This document shows, piece after piece, positions 16,791-24,884 of a DNA stretch of 56,073 bases; within the stretch, counting starts at the first letter, position 1, and each line of letters opens with the position of its first letter. Origin of the DNA: Kiritimatiellia bacterium (GTDB lineage: Bacteria > Verrucomicrobiota > Kiritimatiellia > RFP12 > UBA1067); NCBI GenBank assembly GCA_028686345.1, contig JAQUCE010000023.1, forward strand, positions 1 through 56,073, written 5' to 3'. A model generated the notes under the pieces. That model saw only the letters and a list, made by a program, of their open reading frames with translations, was not told where the DNA came from and made no database searches. Both the position numbers and the translations under genes were made by a program.

Positions 16791-18308
16791 ATGAGAGCAA
16801 TCGGGTTTGATAGCAATAAGTACCTAGAAGAGCAGAGCCGTTATATTCTGGAGCGGGCTGCTCAGCTTGAGGGGCGGCTTTATTTAGAGTTTGGCGGTAA
16901 GCTGGTCTGTGATATGCACGCCGCTCGCTGCCTGCCAGGGTTTGATCCGAATGCCAAGATCAAGCTGTTGGAGCGGATCAGGGAAGATGTGGAGATCATC
17001 ATCTGTATCCAGGCGGATGCGATTGTGCGCAAAAAAATTCGCGCTGACTTCGGGATTACATATGATTTTGAAATTTTGCGCTTGATTGATGATCTGCGTA
17101 AACGCGAGCTGCTGGTCTCAGGTGTGGTGGTCACATGCTTTGGCGGCGAACCAGCGGCTACGCAGTTTTTGGATCGGCTCCGGCGGCGTGATGTTAAGGT
17201 TTATACCCACTATGCCACTCCGGGATATCCCGATGATGTTGACATGATCGTCAGTGATAAAGGTTTTGGCGCCAACGAGTATATCGCGACCACCCGCCCG
17301 GTAGTGGTGGTAACTGCTCCGGGGCCGGGCAGCGGCAAGATGGCAACCTGTCTCAACCAGCTCTATCATGAAAACTCGCAGGGCAAAAAATCAGGGTATG
17401 CGAAATTTGAGACCTTTCCTATCTGGAACATCTCCCTGGATCATCCGGTGAACATTGCCTATGAGGCCGCCACCGCTGATCTGGGAGATTGCAATGAGAT
17501 CGACCCGTATCACCTGGCGGCGCATGGTGTCAGTGCCGTCACCTATAACCGCGATGTAGCCACGTTCCCGATCCTGAAGAGAATGTTGGAGTGGCTCAGC
17601 GGAGGCGCGGCTGTGTATTCATCGCCGACCGATATGGGGGTGAACCGCGTTGGGTTCGCGATTGTGGACGATCAGGTTGTGCGCAAGGCCGCGCTGCGCG
17701 AGATCGCGCGCCGTTACTATAACTACCGCTGTGACTATGCTCAGGGTCTGATCAACGAAGAGACGGTCAAATGCGTGGAGAGGATTGTCCTGCGCCTGAA
17801 TCTCAACCCTGATGATGTGCATCGAGTGGTCTATCCAGCGCGCGCAGCCCTTGAGAAAGCCCTGCTCAAAGAGGGCGTTGATATCGACATTGTGTGCGCG
17901 GCGGCACTGGAGTTGCCGGACGGCCGCATTGTGACAGGCAAAAACTCGTCGCTGATGCACGCGTCATCGTGTCTGATTTTGAATACACTTAAGGTGATGG
18001 CGGATATCCCGGATGAGGTGGATCTGCTGGAGCCTTCGGTGATCGCCTCAATTTCCAGTATGAAGCAAACCATCCTGGATGGCTGCAAGCCGACCCTTGA
18101 TCTGGAGGAGATGCTGATTGCCTTGAGCGTGAGCGCGGCCACCAGCTCGGTGGCGCGGCTGGCTGTCAAGTGCCTCGGTAAGCTGCGCGGCTGCGATGTG
18201 CATCTGACGCACATTCCCACACCAGGTGACAGCTCAGGCATGCGGCAACTCGGCATTCAACTCACCTGTGACGCTAAATTTGCCGGGCGTAATCTCTTTG
18301 ATGCCTAA
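16791..18308 (+). CDS. DUF1846 family protein
   Basis: The 505-residue protein begins MRAIGFDSNKYLEEQSRYIL and matches the DUF1846 (UPF0371) family throughout, including LEFGGKLVCDMHAARCLPGF, VVVTAPGPGSGKMATCLNQL and SPTDMGVNRVGFAI. GPGSGKM looks like a nucleotide-binding loop. Family members are soluble and of unknown function; the fold suggests NTP-dependent chemistry, but this is inference. ATG 16791 follows the stop of the PurF-like gene by one base, so translation is probably coupled. The frame can be extended upstream to 16743, but that would overlap the previous gene without a better ribosome site. The length agrees with the family, and no key region seems missing. Confidence 0.88.
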   Translation: MRAIGFDSNKYLEEQSRYILERAAQLEGRLYLEFGGKLVCDMHAARCLPGFDPNAKIKLLERIREDVEIIICIQADAIVRKKIRADFGITYDFEILRLIDDLRKRELLVSGVVVTCFGGEPAATQFLDRLRRRDVKVYTHYATPGYPDDVDMIVSDKGFGANEYIATTRPVVVVTAPGPGSGKMATCLNQLYHENSQGKKSGYAKFETFPIWNISLDHPVNIAYEAATADLGDCNEIDPYHLAAHGVSAVTYNRDVATFPILKRMLEWLSGGAAVYSSPTDMGVNRVGFAIVDDQVVRKAALREIARRYYNYRCDYAQGLINEETVKCVERIVLRLNLNPDDVHRVVYPARAALEKALLKEGVDIDIVCAAALELPDGRIVTGKNSSLMHASSCLILNTLKVMADIPDEVDLLEPSVIASISSMKQTILDGCKPTLDLEEMLIALSVSAATSSVARLAVKCLGKLRGCDVHLTHIPTPGDSSGMRQLGIQLTCDAKFAGRNLFDA

Positions 18309-18319
18309 AGCAGCTCATC

Positions 18320-18425
18320 GCCGAAACCAAAAGAGTTTGTGTGATGTGTGGCAGATTTTCACCCTCACAAAAAGTTTGTGATTAAGAGCCCGCTGCTTTA
18401 GTAACAAACGCTTCGCGTTTGGGGC
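18320..18425. repeat. Dispersed repeat module, inverted copy of 1118-1224
   Basis: It contains CCAAAAGAGTTTGTGTG, AGTTTGTGATTAAGAG and CCGCTGCTTTAGTAACAAAC, the reverse complement of blocks at 1118-1224. The rest of the 317-bp gap between the convergent DUF1846 and transketolase genes holds a short motif, CTCGATTCCCTCGATTCTCT (about 18589-18608), that recurs in variant form near 40273 and 51114. No gene is seen there. Confidence 0.7.
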
Positions 18426-18625
18426 AGTCAGCTACCTAAGGTTTGTTGTTCAACAACTTATCAAGATGGCTATCTGAACTTCTTGTTTTTCACGACAGGA
18501 GTTGAAAGAATAGCAGCTAAAGCAGCGAGATATGCGCGGTTGGTCGCTGGCGGAGCCGAGCGCATCAAGTGAATCGAGGTGTTAATAGCTCGATTCCCTC
18601 GATTCTCTCGAAAAAGCAACAGCAG

Positions 18626-20629
18626 CTACTTCCTCAGCAGCTCGTTGGCTTTTTCCAAAACATTCTCGACCGTGAATCCGAACTCTTTTGCCAGCTCTTT
18701 ATAAGGGCCGGAGGCGCCAAATTGGTCAAGGGTCACGAATGCGCGGTGACGCCCCATGTAGCGCTCCCATCCAAAAGAGGTTGCCGCCTCCACCACCAGC
18801 GTGCGCGGGCAGTCAGGGTCAATGATCCGCTCGCGGTAGCCCTTGTTCTGAAGCTCAAAGAGCTCCCAGCTCGGCATGCTGACCACCCTTACGTTTTTCT
18901 CCTGAATGCTTTTGGCTGCTTCAAGCGCGATCTCGACCTCTGAGCCGGTGGCAATGATGATCAGGTCAGGGGTGCCCCAGCCACTCTGCCACAAGGTATA
19001 GGCGCCCTTTTCCAGGTTGGAGGCTGAGGGGTACTCCTTGCGGTTGATAACCTTGATGTCTTGACGCGTGAAGAGCAGCGCGGTCGGCCCTTTTTTGTTT
19101 CTCAGCGCGGCAATCCAGGCCGCGCCGGTCTCAGTCGGGTCAGCTGGTCTGATCACCGTCATGTTCGGCATGCAGCGCAGTGCGGCCAGTTGCTCAACCG
19201 GCTCATGGGTTGGACCGTCCTCGCCAACATAAAAGCTGTCATGGGTGAAGACATAGATGGTTGGCAGCCCCATTAACGCGCCAAGGCGCATGGCTGGGCG
19301 ACAGTAGTCGCTGAACACAAAGAAGGTGCTGCCAAAGACGCGGAAGCCGCCGTAGGCTTGGATGCCGTTCATGATCCCGGCCATCGCCAATTCACGGATA
19401 CCGAAGTGCATGTTCCGTCCGGAGAAATCTCCATCGAGGATCGCGCCCATGTCATTCAGCCAGGTTTTCGTGCTGGGGGAGAGATCCGCGGAGCCGCCCA
19501 TCAGTTGCGGCAGTGCTTTGGCCAAGGCGTTAAGCACAACCCCGGAGGCGTTGCGTGTGGCAACCGCCTTTTCCGGAGCGAACACAGGCAGCACGCTTTC
19601 AATGTCAGCTGGAATAAAGTCTTTGGCGCAGTTGTCCCACAGTTTCGCCTTCTCTGGATGTTCTTTGGCCCAATCCTTAAATTGGCGTGTCCACTTGTTG
19701 TGCAAACGCTTCATCTTGGTCGCGCGTTTTTTGAATTCCTCGTGGACCTCTTCGGGAATATAAAAAGATTTGTCCTCCGGCATGCCCAGTGCGCGCTTGG
19801 TCAGAATCACCTCATCAGCTCCCAGCGGTGCGCCATGCACATCATGGGAGCCGGATTTATTGGGACTGCCTTTGCCGATTGTGGTGTTGCAGAGGATGAA
19901 AACAGGCTTGTCAGTTGATTTGGAGGCTTTGCGGATTGCGCGGTCAATCTGTCCATAGTCATGGCCGTCAATTTCGATCACCTGCCAGTTATAGGCTTGG
20001 AACCGTTTTTTTGCATCATCGCTCACCGAGAGGTTGGTGCCGCCTTCAATGGTGATCTGATTGCTGTCGTAGAAGAGGATCAGGTTATTGAGTTTCAGAT
20101 GGCCGGCCAGCGAGCAGGCTTCATGGCTGACACCCTCAGCCAGGTCGCCGTCACCGCAGAACACCCAGGTTTTATGATTGATCAGCGGTAGAGCCGGATC
20201 AGTGTTATAGCGCGCGGCGGCCATCTGCTCGGCAATAGCCATTCCCACGCCGTTGGCAATCCCCTGTCCTAGCGGACCGGTGGTTGTTTCCACGCCGTCG
20301 GTGTGTCCGCGTTCAGGATGTCCGGGAGTCAGGCTGCCGCTCTGGCGGAATCGTTTCAATTCATCCAAGGGCAGGTCATATCCGGCTAAATGCAGCAGAG
20401 AGTATAACAACATGGAACCGTGGCCCACGGATAAGACAAACCGATCGCGGTTGGGCCACGCAGCATCGCTCGGGTCGTGGTTGAGATGCTCCAGCCATAG
20501 TACGGTGGCAATGTCAGCCAGCCCCATTGGCGCGCCGGGGTGCCCTGAGTTGGCGGCCTGGATACTATCAATGGCAAGACAGCGGATGGTGTTGGCTGTC
20601 AGAGAAAGCGTTTCATTGGTCAATTTCAT
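18626..20629 (-). CDS. tkt: Transketolase
   Basis: The 667-residue protein is a full-length transketolase of the non-oxidative pentose phosphate pathway, transferring two-carbon units between sugar phosphates with thiamine diphosphate and a divalent metal. Conserved segments are AANSGHPGAPMGLADIATVL near the N terminus, the cofactor motif FCGDGDLAEGVSHEACSLAG, GHDYGQIDRAI, IGKGSPNKSGSHDVHGAPLG and the pyrimidine domain with THDSFYVGEDGPTHEPVEQL. The start MKLTNETLSL is supported by AAGGGA about 8 nt upstream. The gene stands alone on the minus strand, convergent with DUF1846. It may supply erythrose 4-phosphate to the DAHP synthase of the trp cluster downstream, although the genes are not linked transcriptionally. 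Confidence 0.97.
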   Translation of the reverse strand: MKLTNETLSLTANTIRCLAIDSIQAANSGHPGAPMGLADIATVLWLEHLNHDPSDAAWPNRDRFVLSVGHGSMLLYSLLHLAGYDLPLDELKRFRQSGSLTPGHPERGHTDGVETTTGPLGQGIANGVGMAIAEQMAAARYNTDPALPLINHKTWVFCGDGDLAEGVSHEACSLAGHLKLNNLILFYDSNQITIEGGTNLSVSDDAKKRFQAYNWQVIEIDGHDYGQIDRAIRKASKSTDKPVFILCNTTIGKGSPNKSGSHDVHGAPLGADEVILTKRALGMPEDKSFYIPEEVHEEFKKRATKMKRLHNKWTRQFKDWAKEHPEKAKLWDNCAKDFIPADIESVLPVFAPEKAVATRNASGVVLNALAKALPQLMGGSADLSPSTKTWLNDMGAILDGDFSGRNMHFGIRELAMAGIMNGIQAYGGFRVFGSTFFVFSDYCRPAMRLGALMGLPTIYVFTHDSFYVGEDGPTHEPVEQLAALRCMPNMTVIRPADPTETGAAWIAALRNKKGPTALLFTRQDIKVINRKEYPSASNLEKGAYTLWQSGWGTPDLIIIATGSEVEIALEAAKSIQEKNVRVVSMPSWELFELQNKGYRERIIDPDCPRTLVVEAATSFGWERYMGRHRAFVTLDQFGASGPYKELAKEFGFTVENVLEKANELLRK

Positions 20630-20741
20630 CAGTATGATCCCTTATTAAACTATTTTTAAAATTAATATATAAGATTATCTCATATTCAAAGCGTTATGTC
20701 AAAACCAAGGTTCGGTGAACCAAGAAAATGTTTGCTGGCTC

Positions 20742-21530
20742 TCAAACACTGCGCAAGGCTGTGTAGGCTGCGTCACAGCACAGATCAATGGCAGGGGAGG
20801 CGGTCAGGGTATTGAGATATTTATGGTGGAACTCGACCACCTTGCGTTCGCCGGTGATCTGCAATGCTGTGCGGTAGTGAAAGCCGTTGATCACCCAGCC
20901 CACCTGAATCAGGATAAAGTCGGAGAGCGCGTGGATTTGAGAGTAATCAACTGGCTTGCCTTTGATTACCGCATTCACAACCTCCGGGTTGGGGGCGCCT
21001 TTGATGCTCAGCCCCCAGGTGATCTCAGGATTGGTTTCAATTGAGCCATCTTTGACTGCTTCTATCATCACCTTGAAAATATCCAGTTTGTCGGCATCGC
21101 GTACCAGATGTGCCAGTGCGGCGGCGGAGCTTTCCATCTCAGCCGGCAGCGCCTTTTTGTTGTGCCATTGCACACTCTCGATGATTCGTTGCGCAGCCGG
21201 CGCGGGAACTCCCTCGAGAATGTCAAGCTTCTGTATAATCTCAACACCGCGCAGGGCGTGGTCAACCGACTCGGAGTCGCGGAAGGTGCCAAACTCCGTG
21301 AATTGGGAGAACCGTCCAATGTCATGCAGCAGCGCGCAGAGCTCTCCCTCCAGCAGCGAGGGGCCTTGCCATCGCTCGCCTTGCATAATGCGGCGTGCGT
21401 TTTGAACCACGCGCTTGGTGTGGGTCAGCTTGAGCTGGAGCATTGGGATAAGCTCGCCGCTGCTGTCACGAAAGGTGTTCACATAGTCAATGAAACGCCG
21501 GGATAGTATCTTTAGCCTCTGATCAGTCAT
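20742..21530 (-). CDS. HD-domain phosphohydrolase
   Basis: The 262-residue soluble protein starts MTDQRLKILSRRFIDYVNTF and contains an HD-type metal-binding core: HTKRVVQNARRIM, ALLHDIGRFSQF, then ESVDHALRGVEII and HLVRDADKLDIFKVMIEAV. The spacing H...HD...H...D is that of HD hydrolases acting on nucleotides or other phosphoesters. The substrate cannot be told from sequence. The frame continues upstream to 21782, but the extra 84 residues are atypical and would overlap the divergent gene at 21742; ATG 21530 fits the domain start. It is divergent from the CpxP-like gene. It is a single gene without obvious operon partners. Confidence 0.85.
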   Translation of the reverse strand: MTDQRLKILSRRFIDYVNTFRDSSGELIPMLQLKLTHTKRVVQNARRIMQGERWQGPSLLEGELCALLHDIGRFSQFTEFGTFRDSESVDHALRGVEIIQKLDILEGVPAPAAQRIIESVQWHNKKALPAEMESSAAALAHLVRDADKLDIFKVMIEAVKDGSIETNPEITWGLSIKGAPNPEVVNAVIKGKPVDYSQIHALSDFILIQVGWVINGFHYRTALQITGERKVVEFHHKYLNTLTASPAIDLCCDAAYTALRSV

Positions 21531-21741
21531 AAGGCGAAAATTATAGCAGAGTACGGCACCGCTGCAAGTGTTGTTCGGACGCTGTGCAGCAATTCTAACT
21601 ATGACCGAGCCCTGTTCAGAAGACATGCTAAAGCGCAGCTCCGATTTTCGATCTGACAACTCTCTCAACAATATTTTTGCGCGGCAGACGTTTAACCAAC
21701 TACAAACGGATCTTAACAACATCAGATGAAAGGTATTAACA

Positions 21742-22380
21742 ATGAAAAAACAGAATTTATTTAAAGCAGCCGTGCTAGGCACCGTGCTGCTGAGCGGTGT
21801 GGCGATGGCTCAGCCAGCACCTTTGGCTCCAGGCGCGCAGTGCCCCTTTGGCACACCGGGCGCGATGCGCGGTCAGCGCGGTATGATCGGTTGTCAGCTG
21901 CGGCAAGGGCAAAAGGGCATGCTGGGTGGACAACAGGGAATGCGGCGCGGCGGCAGAGCTTTTGGGCGTGAGATGGGCGAGCGTCCCTGTCTTAATCCAG
22001 AGCGATTAGCAGCGGCGGGCGTTAAAGAAGAGCAGCTGGTGGCGTTGGAAGCATTCACAAATGCGTGCCAAGCTGAACGTATTGAGCTTCAGGCCGCGGT
22101 GCAAAGCGCGCAACTGAATCTACAACAAGCAGTGCATGCCGAGCAGCCTGATGAAAAAGCAGTGGCCGTGGCGATTGATCAGCTGAATAAAGCGCGTGCG
22201 GATGCCACCTTGGCCGGAGTCAGCGCCAGGCTTAAAATGCGTGAGCTGCTGGGCGATGACGTTGCAAAAAAACTGCGTGCGACAACACCTCAGGGCCGCG
22301 GATTCTCCGCTCCAGGTGTCGGCGCTCGCAGATCAGGGTTGCGCGGCGGCCCACCCGTCGGCGCCCCTGAAGCAAAGTAA
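21742..22380 (+). CDS. CpxP/Spy/ZraP-like periplasmic protein
   Basis: The 212-residue protein has a typical signal peptide (KKQNLFKAAVLGTVLLSGVA, cleavage probably after MAQ) and then a Gly/Arg/Met-rich stretch (GQRGMIGCQ, GGQQGMRRGGRAFG). A helical domain follows from about residue 95 (VKEEQLVALEAFTNACQAER, then a long charged helix) to about 180. The layout recalls the small alpha-helical periplasmic chaperones and metal-binding stress proteins of the CpxP/Spy/heavy-metal-resistance group, but the exact LTxxQ motif is not obvious, so assignment is by overall character. The start is supported by AAAGG 8-9 nt upstream. A strong hairpin follows the stop codon. Confidence 0.6.
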   Translation: MKKQNLFKAAVLGTVLLSGVAMAQPAPLAPGAQCPFGTPGAMRGQRGMIGCQLRQGQKGMLGGQQGMRRGGRAFGREMGERPCLNPERLAAAGVKEEQLVALEAFTNACQAERIELQAAVQSAQLNLQQAVHAEQPDEKAVAVAIDQLNKARADATLAGVSARLKMRELLGDDVAKKLRATTPQGRGFSAPGVGARRSGLRGGPPVGAPEAK

Positions 22381-22388
22381 GTTACCCG

Positions 22389-22424
22389 CAACAAGCAAGC
22401 TTGTGTACATGAGCTTGCTTGTTG
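22389..22424 (+). terminator. Strong hairpin after the CpxP-like gene
   Basis: CAACAAGCAAGCT and AGCTTGCTTGTTG form a perfect 13-bp stem with a 10-nt loop, starting 9 nt after the stop codon. No T-run follows, so termination efficiency is uncertain; it may instead stabilise the mRNA 3' end. Confidence 0.5.
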
Positions 22425-22485
22425 AACAAAGCTTACCAGGAATAGCAAGTGTAAACAACACAACCTTTAACCAACCGGGAGTAGT

Positions 22486-22517
22486 ACCCGCCCCGCATAA
22501 ACTGCGGGGTTTCGGGT
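22486..22517 (+). promoter_or_regulatory. GC-rich hairpin directly upstream of the flavodoxin-ferredoxin gene
   Basis: CCCCGCA (22491-22497), loop taaac and TGCGGGG (22503-22509) form the core, extended by ACCCG (22486-22490) pairing with CGGGT (22513-22517) around a TTT bulge. It ends 12 nt before ATG 22530. It could be an attenuator, a translation-blocking leader structure or the terminator of the upstream gene. Confidence 0.45.
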
Positions 22518-22529
22518 CTCAAGATAGAT

Positions 22530-23372
22530 ATGGTCAATAAAAATATTCACCTGGTTTTCTTTTCACCTACAGGCACTACGGCGCGGGTGACGGGGGCGGT
22601 GGCCAAAGGAACTGGCGGCACTGTGTGCCGAACACTGGATCTCACACCAGGCGCGCCTGAGGCGAAGATCGGGTTCGCAGCTGAGGATGTGGTAATAGTA
22701 GCTGCGCCTGTTTACGGCGGACGCCTGCCAACCCTGGCAGTTGAGCGCCTTAAGGCGATCAGTGGCCAAGAAACATCGGTTATCCCGATCGTGGTCTACG
22801 GCAACCGGGCCTTTGAAGACGCCCTGCTGGAGCTGAGCGACCTCTGCGAGGCGCAAGGATTTCACACCATCGCTGCAGGGGCCTTTATTGCTCAACACTC
22901 TTTTTCATCAGCTGCGTTGCCGATTGCAGTTAGCCGGCCTGACGGAAAGGATCTGCAACGTGCCAATCAATTCGGCGGGCAGATCGCCCAAATACTACGT
23001 GCTAACGAATCAAGCACACAGCTGGAGGTTCTCGAACTGCCCGGGAACCGCCCGTACAAGCCCGCCATGGGGGCCCGGCCCGCTGCAACTGAGGTTGATC
23101 TGCGACTCTGCACGCACTGTGGAAAGTGTGTGTCCCTCTGCCCGGCCAACGCAATCCGTATGACCGATGTTGGCCCTGTGACTGAGAGCTGCCTTTGGTG
23201 CTTGGCCTGTCTACACAATTGCCCCGTGGCCGCCCGCACAGTTGTGCTGCCAAAAGTCATCGAGGTTGCGCAGCGACTGCATGACACCTGTCAGACACGC
23301 AGGGAACCCGAGACTTTTCCAGCGCAACCGGTTGATTGTTCTCTCCGAAAAGTTGTCGGTTGTCATTTATAA
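22530..23372 (+). CDS. Flavodoxin-ferredoxin fusion (EFR1-type ferrodoxin)
   Basis: The 280-residue protein has an N-terminal flavodoxin-like domain with the phosphate loop FFSPTGTTARVTGAV (about residues 9-24) and APVYGGRLP, followed by a C-terminal 2[4Fe-4S] domain: CTHCGKCVSLCPANAI and CLWCLACLHNCPVAA. This is the EFR1 architecture, presumed to carry electrons between unknown partners in anaerobic or facultative bacteria. No signal peptide is present, so it is cytoplasmic. The start ATG 22530 has only a weak ribosome site and is preceded by a GC-rich hairpin. Downstream is a 690-bp repeat block; upstream is the periplasmic CpxP-like gene, probably a separate transcription unit. Confidence 0.88.
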   Translation: MVNKNIHLVFFSPTGTTARVTGAVAKGTGGTVCRTLDLTPGAPEAKIGFAAEDVVIVAAPVYGGRLPTLAVERLKAISGQETSVIPIVVYGNRAFEDALLELSDLCEAQGFHTIAAGAFIAQHSFSSAALPIAVSRPDGKDLQRANQFGGQIAQILRANESSTQLEVLELPGNRPYKPAMGARPAATEVDLRLCTHCGKCVSLCPANAIRMTDVGPVTESCLWCLACLHNCPVAARTVVLPKVIEVAQRLHDTCQTRREPETFPAQPVDCSLRKVVGCHL

Positions 23373-23450
23373 CGCACTTACACCTGTCACGCGACTGCAA
23401 GCTTCATCACAGTGGAAACGTGTAGGGTTGGCGGCCCTTGTCCGGCATAG

Positions 23451-23783
23451 TTCCGCAATGCCACGGCGTAGCCCCGCTTGCGGGCGAAGCCGGGTTGCGG
23501 GACGACGACGGATGAGCCGAACAAAGATTATGAAACCCCATGGCGCGCCTTTGACGAACAATCGCCCGGTCTCCGCTAATTGCTTCAGAGAAGCAACCCT
23601 ACACCCCGGGGCGCGACTTTCACACGCCTGTTGTAAAATGCCGCTGGTAGAGCGGCTACGACACCGAACGACAACCCTTGCTCTCCGGGGTGCAGCGCGT
23701 GTGTAGCAGTCGCTCTACCCGCGACATCGGTTGACGATGCTGTGCGACGATGTTGACCGACGATTGGGAACATGCGTGGGCTC
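23451..23783 (+). repeat. Dispersed composite repeat, module D copy 1
   Basis: The block has several small hairpins in series: CCCGC tt GCGGG, GCTTC aga GAAGC (within TAATTGCTTCAGAGAAGCAA), and GTAGAGCGGCTAC. It also contains GGTTGACGATG, which pairs with CATCGTCAACC in the adjoining module at about 23805-23815. Related copies lie at 32948-33178 (same strand), 35340-35528 (inverted) and 42427-42547 (inverted, part only). Loop bases differ between copies (aga, gta, gga) while the stem GCTTC/GAAGC is kept. With the next module it fills the 694-bp gap between the EFR1 and trpA genes, which holds no gene. Confidence 0.8.
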
Positions 23784-24079
23784 GTCCACCAGCATCGTCG
23801 CCGCCATCGTCAACCAAAGGCGCAGCGGACCTCAGTAGGTTCGGTTTCCAACCTGACATGTCCGATTGGAAATCGGAGCTACGAATCTCTCAAATTGTCC
23901 GATTGGAAATCGGAGCTACAAATCTCCGCAAATGTATAAGATCACTTTGAAGGTTATTCGTGTCGCCCGCATAGCGAACGACCTCCTTCTCCCGCGTCTT
24001 GTCAAGGGAGTAAGCGCGGAAGGATGTCAGTCGCTATGCGGCTGACCAGTCATTCAAAACATGTTGTCAGGGGCCAATC
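23784..24079 (+). repeat. Dispersed composite repeat, copy C2
   Basis: It is the sister copy of 3991-4247. It carries two tandem palindromes TCCGATTGGAAATCGGA (23861-23877 and 23898-23914) where copy C1 has one, and the long imperfect hairpin at 23962-24046. Its right end, GGGGCCAATC, overlaps the last codons and the stop of trpA (TGA at 24067-24069 on the minus strand). Confidence 0.85.
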
Positions 24080-24879
24080 ACCTCTCCATCCATGCCCTTG
24101 CGCAGCTCCTTAACTTTCTCGGCGATCAGCATTGGCATCTGGCTTTTATCATCTGTTCCAGCGATTATGCGTACAAAGGCGGAACCAACGATCAACCCAT
24201 CCGCCATGGGCGCGAGATGTGCCGCATCCGCCGCGGTGCTGATACCAAACCCAAGACAGACCGGCAGGGGACAGAGAGCTTTGACTTCCGCGGTGTGTTT
24301 TTCGATTGCGCTGTAGTCCAGCCCGCCAGTGCCTGTGACCCCGGTGCGGGTAATCAGATAGAGAAAACCGCCCGCGCCGTCAACCAGCATCTGAAGTCTG
24401 GCGTGAGTGGTGGTGGGAGCCGCTAACCTGATAATATGGATCTCCGACCCCGAGAGCTCTTTTCTAAGGTCGCCCGCCTCTTCCGGCGGCAGATCAACTA
24501 CCAGCAACCCATCTATGCCCACCTCACTCATTTGACTCGCAACTTTGTTCAACCCGTGTTTGAAAAGCAGGTTATAGTAACTGAAAAGCACAATCGGCGT
24601 GTCGACTACCTGACGCAGCCGCGCTGCCAGCTTAAATGTTTTTGAGAGTGACATGCCGGATTTAAGTGCCCTTGCGGAGCCCGCTTCGATCACCGGTCCA
24701 TCACTGGTCGGGTCAGAGAAGGGCACCCCCAGTTCGAGGATGTCGACTCCCGCTTGGCAGGCGGCTTTGAGAATCTGAAAACTCGTCTCAAAATCAGGGT
24801 CGCCCGCTGTGATGAAAGCGATTAGCGCTTTACGGTTTTCCTGCTTTAATTTCTGGAATGTTTTGTCAATTCTGTTCAT
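24067..24879 (-). CDS. trpA: Tryptophan synthase alpha subunit
   Basis: The 270-residue protein cleaves indole-3-glycerol phosphate to indole and glyceraldehyde 3-phosphate. It has AFITAGDPDFETSFQI, the catalytic Glu/Asp segment ELGVPFSDPTSDGPVIEAG and the phosphate-binding region CLGFGISTAADA. It starts 6 bp after the stop of trpB, as usual for trpBA pairs, and is the last gene of the operon. The last residues, GEVIGP, and the stop codon are encoded by the edge of a dispersed repeat, so the original C terminus may have been changed slightly; the catalytic core is intact. Confidence 0.97.
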   Translation of the reverse strand: MNRIDKTFQKLKQENRKALIAFITAGDPDFETSFQILKAACQAGVDILELGVPFSDPTSDGPVIEAGSARALKSGMSLSKTFKLAARLRQVVDTPIVLFSYYNLLFKHGLNKVASQMSEVGIDGLLVVDLPPEEAGDLRKELSGSEIHIIRLAAPTTTHARLQMLVDGAGGFLYLITRTGVTGTGGLDYSAIEKHTAEVKALCPLPVCLGFGISTAADAAHLAPMADGLIVGSAFVRIIAGTDDKSQMPMLIAEKVKELRKGMDGEVIGP

Positions 24880-24884
24880 GGTTG

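Noticed and set aside
21531..21782. 84-residue N-terminal extension of the HD-domain protein
   Set aside because: It would overlap the signal peptide of the divergent gene at 21742 and is not part of the HD family.
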